DNA of 49,133 nucleotides, from contig MU624577.1 of assembly GCA_025349905.2 (NCBI GenBank), positions 1-49,133 on the forward strand, written 5' to 3'. Below are positions 33,981-43,214 of this stretch, piece after piece; the stretch's first letter is position 1, and each line of letters starts with the position of its first letter. The DNA is from Blastocladiella britannica (lineage: Eukaryota > Blastocladiomycota > Blastocladiomycetes > Blastocladiales > Blastocladiaceae). The position numbers and the translations under genes are program-made. The notes under the pieces are model-generated. The model worked only from the letters and a program-made list of their open reading frames with translations, searched no databases and was not told the origin of the DNA.

Positions 33981-36677
33981 ATGGCAACAACGACCCGGCT
34001 CCTCCTCTTGCGCGGATCAGCTTGCAATGTCCAGCGGCTGCTGCTGCAGAGACGTACCGCTCTCCTATCCCCGTTCCGCCCGCTCTCGTCCTCGCCCACC
34101 TCGTCTCCTTGGACCAGTGACATTGTCTACCCGGTCCCTGCACACGATCACCACCGGAACATCCCCCGCCCGGAGCTCACGTCGATGGAGCAGTACAAAA
34201 AGCTGTGGACTCAGTCCGTGACCGATCCCGAGGCATTTTTCGGCCAGGTACTTTAACAATGGAGCCTCTGTGGCGCACGATACATGAACTGAGCAAAAAA
34301 AAAAAAAAAAACTCAACAGCAAGCGCGCGCCCTTCTGTCGTGGTCCACGCCGTTCTCGACCGTCACACGCGGCTCCTTCCATCATGCCGCAGACCTCGGC
34401 ACCATTGACCCGGTGTGGTTCCCTGATGGCATGCTCAATGCCTCGTACAATTGCGTCGACCGGCACGCGTTTGCGCACCCGGACCGCATTGCGCTGATCC
34501 ATGAGCCGGACGACCCAAACACGCCGGCCACCAATATCACCTATGCACAGCTCCTGCGCGACGTGTGCCAGCTCGCCAACGCCTTGAAGGCTGAGGGGCT
34601 TCGCCCTGGCGATCGCGTGGGCATTTACATGCCCAACATTCCCCAAAACGTTGTGGTACGGTGTATTTATATATTATTCCAGCTTGAGCAAGTTATACTT
34701 ATTCCATTGTTCAGGCCATGCTCGCCTGCGCGCGGCTGGGCCTGGTCCACAGCACTGTATTCGCTGGTTTCTCGCCCACGGCTCTGCGCGATCGTCTCGT
34801 GGATGGCGACTGCCGTGTGTTACTGACTGCCGACGAGAGTCTCCGTGCCGGGAACCCAATCCCGCTGAAAAGGATTGTGGACGAGGCATTGAGGGACGCG
34901 CCTTGTGTCAAGCGTGTTTTCGTGCACCAGCACACTGGCACCACTGTTCACATGCAGCCTGGACGCGATGTGTGGATGTCGGACGCTGTCAAGGCCCAGC
35001 GGACCTACTGCACCCCTGTTCCTGTCGGAGCCGAGGTATATTTCTTTTTTTTTTTATGTGGCAAAGATCCCACTGACAAATTGATTGCTGCACTGATAGG
35101 ACCCCCTGTTTATGCTGTACACTTCTGGATCAACTGGTACGATCATAGCTTCTTGCCAACTTTTTTTCCTTACTGACAAGGAATGAGAAATGCCAACAGG
35201 GAAACCCAAAGGAGTCCAGCATGCCACTGGTGGATATCTCCTGGGAACAGCGCTTGCCGCCAAGTATGTCTTTGACGTGCGGCCAGGCGACACGTTCTTC
35301 ACGTCCTCGGATTGCGGCTGGATCGTTGGGCACTCGTACAACTGTTATGGCCCGCTGCTGCGCGGCGCAACGGCAGTCGTGTTTGAGAGCACACCTGTGT
35401 ATCCTGTTCGTCCTTTCCTCTAGTTTTCTTGCATAAACATGACTGACCAATATTCTACGACCGAGTATTTTGCAGACGCCATCGCGCTTTTGGCAAGTCA
35501 TTGAAAAGCACAAGGTGACCCAGTTCTTTACCGCGCCGACTGCACTGCGTGCATTGCAGACGTTCGGGGATGAACCCGTCCGTAAGCACGATCGGTCGTC
35601 TTTGCGAGTCCTTGCGGTCGCTGGCGAGTCCATCGGGCCCGAGACTTGGAAATGGTACCACCAAGTGGTTGGCGAGGGTCGGATTCCCGTCGTGGATAAC
35701 TGGTGGCAAACTGGTACGATTTTTAATTTTTAGCTGGTCGCACTCACCTGTCCTCAATTCTCACGCTTGGTCAAACGATAGAAACGGGCACTTGCACGAT
35801 CACGTCGCTCCCCTTTGCGACCCCGACCAAACCCGGCTCAGCGACCTTGCCCTTCTTTGGCGTCGATCCCGTGATTGTCGACCCGATCACGCACGAAGAA
35901 CTTCCCGGAAATGGTGTCGAGGGCGTTCTCTGCATGCGCCGTCCATGGCCGTCGCTTGCGCGCACTATCCATGCCTCGCATGACCGGTACAAGGACACAT
36001 ATTTCTCTCAGATCGAGGGCCTCTATTTCACGGGTGATGGCGCTGTCCGTGACAAGGTTCGTCTCATTCTTTTTCGTTTGTCTGAATTCGAAGCGGCTCA
36101 TGCACGAAAATTACCAGGACGGCTACATTTTCATTACTGGCCGCGTCGATGATGTCATCAACGTCGCTGGCCACCGTCTGTCCACGTCCGAGCTTGAAGG
36201 CGCCATGGTCGCACATGAGACGTGTGCCGAAGCTGCCGTTGTGTCGATCGATGATCCGGTCAAAGGAAGCGCCCCCGTGGCCTTTGTGACGCTGAAACGG
36301 TCGCACGTCGACCCCAAGGATGTTCCCGCGCTGCTCACCGAGCAGATCCGACACGTTATTGGACCGATTGCCAAGCCTCGCAAGGTGGTCGTGGTTCCGG
36401 ACCTGCCCAAGACCCGGAGCGGCAAGGTATCTTTTTTTCTCTTTGTTGTCTTGTTCCTTTCCTCACTTGTAAACATAGATTATGCGCCGCGTCCTGCGCA
36501 AAATTGCCATGGGCGACACGGAAAACCTCGGCGATTTGTCAACTCTTGCGGAGCCAGGGTATGTTGCACCTTTTTCAAATTGTTTTCACCTCACCGTGGA
36601 TCAAAGTACTCAACCTTGATCCCTTGCAACTCAATCTCAGCATCATTCAAAAGATCATCAAGCTCTACTCGGCCTGA
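33981..36677 (+). CDS. Acetyl-CoA synthetase, probably mitochondrial
   Basis: Ten exons: 33981-34247, 34320-34655, 34715-35035, 35100-35136, 35200-35405, 35476-35713, 35782-36056, 36118-36426, 36479-36558, 36641-36677; in phase, 701 aa. It makes acetyl-CoA from acetate, ATP and CoA. The N-terminus is Arg/Leu/Ser-rich without acids ([19 protein letters not shown]), consistent with a mitochondrial presequence. Family marks: [11 protein letters not shown], the ATP loop YTSGSTGKPKGV (split by an intron), [18 protein letters not shown] with the Trp that limits the pocket to acetyl, [20 protein letters not shown] and the catalytic Lys in TRSGKIMRR. The last intron uses the acceptor at 36640, giving STLAEPGIIQKII as in bacterial Acs; the acceptor at 36606 would end the protein early. 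Confidence 0.92.
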
Positions 36678-36897
36678 GATATTTCATGACGTTGATACGT
36701 TGATTCCGTTTTTTTCCTTTTCGCTCTTCTTTTGTCCGCGGGTCAGTGTTTCCTTGGTGGCCCTTGCTTTTTATTTCGCCCCACCACCACATGCAATCCA
36801 ATGTATAATCTGCTTGATTTAATACTGTTTTATTACTGTATGGAGCAACAATATGAGCCCCTTTCGGTACTGCCCTCCACCATCACATCAACCCAAG

Positions 36898-37790
36898 TCA
36901 CTCGTCGTCATCTCCAACGTCAAAGGGAGACTCAAAGTTGTACTTGGCGCTCTTGGCGCGCTCCTGCTCGACCACTGCCAGCTTGTGCGCCTCTTCCAGG
37001 AGCTCATTGTTGCGAGCATCCTCCGACATGTTGGAAAAGTACACAAGCAACCCGGCCGCCAGCATACACACCAGCTAAAAAAATCAATTCAGTGAGAAAT
37101 CGATCAGCTTCAAGAAGAAAAAAAGGAGGACATACCTCGAGCACTGCCAGCGAGATTGCCGCTGTCGCCACCGAGTTGAGGTTGTTAGTGAACGCGCTCT
37201 TGACCTTGGCGTAGCACGGGGTCTGCGTCGGGCACACAGGGACCGACATATCCGACACGGTAGTCAATCCGCAGCACGAAAACATGTTTTGAATGCGAGT
37301 GATGATGGACTTGTCGCTGGTGTAGGCGTTGGACCACGTCTGGCTGAGGTACATTTCAATGTTGCCCTTGTGCGAGTAGGCCACGCCGCCAATCACAAAC
37401 TCGGACACGATCATCACTGCCAGGAACCCAAAGTACACCCGCATGAAGAACGTCGACTCGTTGGCGGCGCCAAAGCACCCGACGAGCGAAATCAGCGCCA
37501 TGATCACGCCCAGAGCAATGCAGGCGGCCGGGAGCGACGAGGAAATGATCCCGACAAGCGAGTCGGACGAGTATCCGACGATACCCACAATGAAGAACCC
37601 GATACTGACAATCTGTGCAAGTCCACAAATTATGTCAGTGCCATTCTGAAGTTAACTCTATTGTAATTAAAAAAAAAAGTTACTGTACCAGCGCAAAAAG
37701 GTTGACGAGCATCACGAGGTTCTTGAGGACCCAAATAGCACCCCGGATCCGGTTGAGCCGTGAGAACCACGACGCGTTCAATCCAGCCAT
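36898..37790 (-). CDS. Tetraspanin
   Basis: Three exons: 37790-37689, 37612-37136, 37074-36898, giving 251 aa. There are four membrane segments: VLKNLVMLVNLFALV with IVSIGFFIVGIVGY across exon 1-2, ALGVIMALISLVGCFGA, FLAVMIVSEFVIGGVAY, and one across exon 2-3 ending LVCMLAAGLLVYF. The large extracellular loop carries the hallmark CCG (NMFSCCGL) and further cysteines (VPVCPTQTPC). A Glu-rich cytoplasmic tail follows. Tetraspanins organise membrane microdomains and partner proteins. It shares a 149-bp divergent promoter region with the PIERCE-like flagellar gene, hinting at possible co-expression in zoospores (inference). Confidence 0.88.
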
Positions 37791-37939
37791 TTTCTTATTG
37801 TATAGTTGGAAATAATGTAATGTGAAGTAGCAATCGAATATACTTAATGAATTTCGCTGATATTCCGATTGTGATAGTTTTTAAAGGGAACCACTCCTTA
37901 AATCCAACATATACTAAAAAAAATTTCAACCTTAAAAAA
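37791..37939. promoter_or_regulatory. Short divergent promoter region, tetraspanin / PIERCE-like gene
   Basis: 149 bp of AT-rich DNA between two outward start codons. It is too short to hold separate promoters of normal size, so the elements are probably shared. No clear motif could be assigned. Confidence 0.5.
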
Positions 37940-38234
37940 ATGTCCGCCCTCAACGATCCGCACAAGTCCCCCATGGCAAAGATCTCGTCTCACACTGGTA
38001 CGCGCGACCGACACAATGGAATTCGCATGGATCACTAACTGTGTTAATATAATAGACTGGAAGTACGCACCAAAGGACCAGCATGTACTCTACACCACCA
38101 CCGCAAACGATATCGGCAAGATCGTCCCTGCTGCGACTGATCTCCCACACCAGCGCTACGGCCGATCGAAAAAGTTTACTGCACACCTGGCCCAAGCGGG
38201 ACCGTACCGTAATTGCTCGCTCAACACCAAGTAA
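37940..38234 (+). CDS. PIERCE1/2-like (UPF0691) microtubule inner protein
   Basis: Two exons, 37940-37997 and 38056-38234, giving 78 aa. The C-terminal half has the family pattern: a 'Y.T...DIG...P...DLP' stretch (VLYTTTANDIGKIVPAATDLP) then KKFTAHLAQAGPYRNCSLNT. This resembles the 'KF..HL...GM(Y/F)....LNT' end of human PIERCE1 (C9orf116) and PIERCE2 (C15orf65). Those proteins pierce the wall of axonemal doublet microtubules and anchor outer dynein arm docking. The protein is shorter than the vertebrate ones. The assignment is by motif from memory, but the neighbourhood (calaxin two genes away) fits an outer-arm role. Confidence 0.65.
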
Positions 38235-38315
38235 AAGGAAGTCTACAAGTGTAATTTTGTGTGGATGCTGTGGAATATATATTCAAAAGATATAAAAATG
38301 CTTCGAAGGACGTGA

Positions 38316-39444
38316 TTAACGGTTGCTCGTCCCACCAAATCCACCCGACGACGAGTTGTTTGAAGAAGAAGAGGACGAAGACCGCGACGAGGATCGGTTC
38401 TGGGTGCCGCCGTATCCTGTGCTCGTATGGAAGCGAGTGCCGGAAGTGGTTGCACCGGCACTGGCCGAGCCCGAGCTGTAGCGCGTACTGCTGGAGGGGC
38501 GGCCGGTGGTCTCGTTGTAGTCGTCCTCTTCGTCCACTGCCACGGATGGGTACTGCGGCCGTGCATAGGTGGTGGAACTGCTGCTACTGGGGGCAGTTGC
38601 TCGCCCTGCCGCAAACCCAGCCAAACCAGCCGTAGCAGCGCCGCTCCAGAACCCAGGCATCGATTCCGAGGTCCGAGGGGCAGCAGTCTCCGGCTTGGGG
38701 GAGGGTGGCATGGTCGTGTACGGCGGCGGAGGAGGTGGTGCAGTGGCGCTCGGACGGCGGCCATTCCCGTTCGCGCGGTCACTGCTGCTGCTGCTGCTCT
38801 TCTTGCTGTAGTACCAGATCATGACCGCAATACCGCCAATGAGCCAGAGCCACGAGCTGCTTCCTTCGCCGGACTTTTGGCGCCGCTGTTTTTCAGCACG
38901 CGCGTCGTACTGGTGGCGCAGGTGCGGATCGGGTTTGTACTGACGTGCCGCGCGGCCCTTTTCCGTGAGATGGAGCGTGTACTCGACGCCGCACGAGCCC
39001 GCCAGAACGTACTTGTCTATTTGTTGTGAATTGAAGGATGAGTACCAAAATGAATCAGGTTAAACCTTATCAAGGCGAACCGTCACGGTTCTTGTAGCCC
39101 TCGCACGAGACGGTGGTCCGGCCCAGGCGAAAGTGGTCCTCCATCTGCGCTTTGCACTGCCACTGGATATTGCCGCGGTCGTTGGGGCCGAGGTTGGAGC
39201 AGTTGATCACCTCGGGCTCGTACTGGCCACACGCGTCGCCACCGACGCACATGATTTGCTGAACGGGCGGCGACCGACGGCTGGTGGTCATTTTGCCCTT
39301 GTACATGGTGAGCGTGGGCACGTCCGCAAGCAGCACGCGGTCGCCTTTATAGCCCCAGGCGCGGGTGTGTGTTGCTACCGAAAGGACGGCGAGCAGAACG
39401 AGCCAGGTCCGGCCGGAACGGAGAAAGGAACCAGTATTCGACAT
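38316..39444 (-). CDS. SARAF: SARAF, store-operated calcium entry regulator
   Basis: Two exons, 39444-39081 and 39016-38316, giving 354 aa. Signal peptide at about 1-30 (WLVLLAVLSVATHTRAWG). The luminal domain has the family's fingerprint: DRVLLADVPTLTMYKGKMT, RRSPPVQQIMCVGG, INCSNLG, IQWQCKA, TVSCEGY and YVLAGSCGVEYTLHLT across the intron, with conserved cysteines. One membrane segment (SSWLWLIGGIAVMIWYY) is followed by a long Ser/Gly/Pro cytosolic tail. In animals SARAF sits in the ER membrane and damps STIM/Orai calcium entry. An upstream ATG at 39474 would add ten polar residues; 39444 gives the better signal peptide. It is head-to-head with calaxin. Confidence 0.88.
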
Positions 39445-39690
39445 GTCTTTGATAAGTTTGCACCAAAGAGACATGCGCGGACACGCTTGCTATTTCTATG
39501 CCTTGCCACGTCCACTGCCACCGTGTCGATCACCTCCCCTGGAAAAACTCTACGCACGGGCGGCGTCACTCCCTGGCCAGCACTTTGCTCCAGTCACTGT
39601 CAAAATCAACATGGGAGACAGTATTTGGGAACGGAGTATCTTCTCTTTTCCCATCGCACTTCCCACCAAAAAAAAATATCGTAATTTAAT
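39445..39690. promoter_or_regulatory. Divergent promoter region, SARAF / calaxin
   Basis: 246 bp between outward-pointing start codons of two calcium-related genes. It carries A-runs just before the calaxin start. No binding motif could be named. Confidence 0.5.
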
Positions 39691-40789
39691 ATGGCGGCCA
39701 AGGCTCCACTGACAGTGGAGGAACTCCTCAAGATCACCAATCGTGCGCAGATCCGACATATATGATTATGTGAATAGCCCTCACGTAAAAAAAATTGCAA
39801 AACAGTGTCCAAGGCCGACATTGAGCAGCTGCAGCGGCGCTTTTCCCAGCTCGGCCCCGTCTACGAAAAAGCGGATCGCCCGCGCTTTCGCGATTTGCTC
39901 TGTGACAAATTTGGCATTGACGATTCTCTACTTATGGATCGAGGTTCGTTTACCATCGTTTATATTTGGGAAATGGATATTACTGAAACAACATGTACAT
40001 AGTGTTCCGCATCTTTGATGCTGACGCCGACAATTACATTTCCTTTGACGAATTTGCCAAGGGCATGAGCGTGTTCTTGCGCGGCAAGTTTGAAGAACGC
40101 ATGAAGTGTACGCATTCACTCTTTATTTGATCAACTACAAAGCCAGCTCACGAGCGCACGATTATAGTTTGCTTTCGCGTGTATGATCTCAATGGAGATC
40201 GCTACATTTCAAAGGAGGAAATGTTCCAGTTGTTGAAAAACTGCCTGGTCAAGGTATTGGATTTTTTTTTATTCATTGAACCATTGCAAGTTTTAGTTCC
40301 AACCCAGCGGAACCAAACAATAGGGTGCCGAAGAGGACGAAGATGGTGTCAAGGATCTCGTTGATCTCGTTCTCAAGAAACTGGATGAGGATCGCGACGG
40401 CCGCGTCTCCGAGACGGATTACCTCGGCGCAGTTGGAAAGGAAAAACTGCTCCTTGAAGCATTTGGCCAATGTCTTCCCTTGCAAAAGGTATTCTTTCCA
40501 TATTCTCAAGGTTGCGATCCGATTTAACACTTTTCATTTCCAGGATATTGACACATTCTTGTCTGATACTGACCTCCCAGTGAGCCTGGTTCGAGCGGCT
40601 GCCGAGTCCGGATTCAATGACCGCGGGCGTGCCATGAGTGGGGGACTTGCGACCGCCACCACCGGATCATCGCGAGTCCTTTCCCCTGCCGGCGGCCGCG
40701 GCATTGCAGCGTCCATGAATGCACTGCGCGCCTCCAGCCCACTCTCGCCTGCCAAGAGCCCTCCACGTAAGGCAGTGCAGCGCGTTTAA
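39691..40789 (+). CDS. CLXN: Calaxin (EFCAB1), calcium sensor of outer dynein arms
   Basis: Six exons: 39691-39742, 39806-39943, 40003-40107, 40168-40253, 40324-40488, 40544-40789; in phase, 263 aa (human 211). Calaxin is a neuronal-calcium-sensor-like EF-hand protein that binds outer-arm dynein and tunes the flagellar waveform to calcium. Three good EF loops are visible: residues 69-80 ([12 protein letters not shown]), 105-116 ([12 protein letters not shown]) and 148-159 ([12 protein letters not shown]). Family-specific segments are [43 protein letters not shown], and [11 protein letters not shown]. The C-terminal about 65 residues (Ser/Ala/Pro/Arg) are an extension not found in animals. Calcineurin B was considered and rejected because of these segments. 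Its stop is 28 bp from the stop of the convergent gene. Confidence 0.93.
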
Positions 40790-40817
40790 AATGTGTTGCC
40801 CTTTTAAATTCATATTT

Positions 40818-42572
40818 TTACATTCCGGATGAAGATGTTGTGGAGGAAAGAGCGGCAAGAACAAGACAATGCCTTGGATTATTGGCGAGCTCGGAGAGGT
40901 TGGCCCCAACCAGCAACTCGTCCAACCCCTGCTTCCCGGCACACCGCGCAACTCGAGACAGTACAGCGGCAGCAATCAAGGCAGTGTTCGTGTGCCGAGC
41001 GCCAAGAATGGCGCGGACAATAGACCGCAACCAGCGCTGGGCTATGTTCGGAGTGAGGATCGTGCCTGGCATGAGCACGGCGTCCAGCGCATTCATGGTC
41101 TGGGATGCCGCCATGACCTGATTGGGACCCGTTACCGCCTCAGTACCGCAGCAATCGCACCCGAGAAGGTCCGGGTTCGCGTCCACGTGCGCCAGCAGTG
41201 CGTCAAGAGCCACGAGCGTTTCGGGAACACCGTGTGAGACAGCGTCACCTGCATCATCCAGGTCCAGCTCATTGTCCATGAACGCCCGCCAGATCGGCGC
41301 TGGCATTTGCACGGCATTGGCTAGCGTCGCCACTCGCCACCCCCACACGACGCCAGGGATATCGGCGTCGGCCACTTGCGCCATGCTCAGGATCTCGGGC
41401 GAGGCCACCACACTGAACGGAATCGACGTTGCAATCACCACCGAAACGGCGCTGACGATACTGCCCCATATATTGTGATCACTCGGCTCTCGCAGGAAGC
41501 GAGTCATGGCGGCGCTGATGCCGCCCACATACGACAGTGCAACTTCGTCGTGGGTCGCCAAAAACTCGGCCTCGGCTTCGTTGCTCCCGAGGTGGGCAAT
41601 GGACTGCAGGACCAAGGTCATGGCTCGAGCGGGGATGAATTGGGCCGCTAGATACTGGCAAAGAGTCCATATCCACTGGACTCGCACAGGAATCGACTCT
41701 TGGCCTGGCACGGAGCCAGTATCGCCCACCAAAAGGTTCCACAGAACCGGATTCGCGAGTGCAGAGAGCCGCGCGATCCTCTCCATTCCACCAAGCCATG
41801 CTACTTCCGCGCTCATTCCTTGCAAGAGCCATTCGGGGACGGGTGAGGCGATAAAGGTAACGGCAGGCGATGACAATGAAGCGGATGCCGGTGACGGCGC
41901 GTGGGTGGAAAGGTCGCACGCCCATCCCACCCAGGCTGGCCAAGCGCTCCGGAGAGAACCAACAGGGACTTGGAGCGCAGGAGTCATGCAGCCCAAGCAC
42001 GATGCATATTCGGCAATGACACCAGCAAGAGCGCTGCGGTCCACATTTGGAAACGCGCATTGACCAGAATCAAGGCATCGACGCGCAAGCTGTGTGAGCC
42101 TCTCTATGCACCCGATCAGCGGCAAGGTGACCAGTTCGTGCACCTGTGCCGTCGCAACGGGGCTCTGGGTCAGCCTAATCGCAGCGAGAAGCTGTTGAAT
42201 TGCAACCTACAGTGAGTCATTCCTATCAATTTATTGTATATGCGGACTTACTGCACGAGCGAACGAAATCAAAAGCAGAGGCCAATCCGGCACTGGATCT
42301 GTTGGCTGGAGGAGTGGCAGCAAAGATGAGGCCTGCGCGGTCAGGGCCGCGAGCGCCTTGAGTGCTGGCGTGGGAGCAGGCGCGGGGGGGGCGCCAGGTC
42401 GTAAACGGGCCGTCAACGCGGCGGTCGCCAGGCGAATGTTCTCGGCCAGGACCGGAATGCGCGTTAGGAGGGTCGGCGGCAATGGGGCGCCAGCAGCCAC
42501 GGCAGCATTGACTTGGCGCACGATGGCGCGGTCGACCAGCGCGAGCTCGTCTCCTCCTCCTCCGTTGCTCAT
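40818..42572 (-). CDS. Unrecognised helical protein
   Basis: Two exons, 42572-42252 and 42206-40818, joined by the only textbook GTAAGT donor in the window, giving 569 aa. It is rich in Ala, Leu and Val with repeated amphipathic helix pairs (LLISFARAVAIQQLLAAIRL, LPLIGCIERLTQLARRCL, WIWTLCQYLAAQFI, AIVRAILGARHTNTALIAAAVLSRVA). This suggests an armadillo/HEAT-like solenoid of low conservation. A CDCCG motif occurs at about residue 455. No signal peptide or catalytic motif is visible. The start is the ATG preceding SNGGGGDEL; the frame is also open upstream. It is head-to-head with TMEM170 with 32 bp between the start codons. No function is assigned. Confidence 0.75.
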
Positions 42573-42604
42573 TTGAGTTTGATTTTCAGAGGGAAGAGCT
42601 GGAG

Positions 42605-43068
42605 ATGAGCGCGTTCGCCCCGCCCGACGGTTACGTCGCGCCGGCATGGCCGGGCCTCTACAACCCACTCCACCCATCCGAGGCCCAGTTTCTGTACCTG
42701 CGCCAGGGTACTTTTTCTCCTCATCATCACAGCCACTTTTAATATTAACAAGATAGACAGACATCTGGCATTACACGGTGCTGTGGTCGCTCATCTTCTA
42801 CGCGGCCGCGTACGGACTGGCTGCAACCTGGGGATTCATGGTGTTTGTGCGCACGACCCCAACATTGGCCTGGATCCTACCCGTGGTGTTTCTGGCAGTG
42901 GCCGGCGCAGTCGGGATGCTCACGGGAACCGTGTTCGGGCTGGTGCTGGCGGCAGTGTACAATGCGGGCAACTTCAAGATGTCGACGTGGACGCCGTTGC
43001 TGTGGTCGCTGCTGCAGATGCTCATCACGCTCATCAATGCCGCGTCGCCCATGTCGACGTACTTGTAA
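42605..43068 (+). CDS. TMEM170 family membrane protein
   Basis: Two exons, 42605-42707 and 42761-43068, giving 136 aa. After a Pro-rich start (FAPPDGYVAPAWPGLYNPLHP) it has IWHYTVLWSLIFYAAAYGLAA, then two more membrane segments (LAWILPVVFLAVAGAVGML and VFGLVLAAVYNAGNF) and a C-terminal WTPLLWSLLQMLITLI. The 'W...LWSL.FY' opening and helix layout fit TMEM170, whose animal member shapes ER sheets and the nuclear envelope. The family is small and divergent, so confidence is moderate. Confidence 0.7.
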
Positions 43069-43214
43069 ATATAGTCTCTTTCATTACACCAATCTATTTT
43101 TTTCTTGAAGGACAAAGAGTAGGGTACGGGCACCCGCTGCACCAGGTCGATCAACCTTCGTACTGACCAAACCAATCCACGTCTTCAATAAGAACAGTGT
43201 ACACAACAACAATA

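Noticed and set aside
36606..36617. Nearer acceptor for the last acetyl-CoA synthetase intron
   Set aside because: It gives a stop after four residues; the acceptor at 36640 restores the conserved ending seen in bacterial Acs.
39471..39474. Upstream in-frame start for SARAF
   Set aside because: It adds MSLWCKLIKD before the signal peptide and weakens it; 39444 is preferred.
39691..40789. Calcineurin B as identity of the EF-hand gene
   Set aside because: Segments such as EEMFQLLKN and [11 protein letters not shown] are calaxin-like, and there are three good EF loops rather than four calcineurin-B-type ones.
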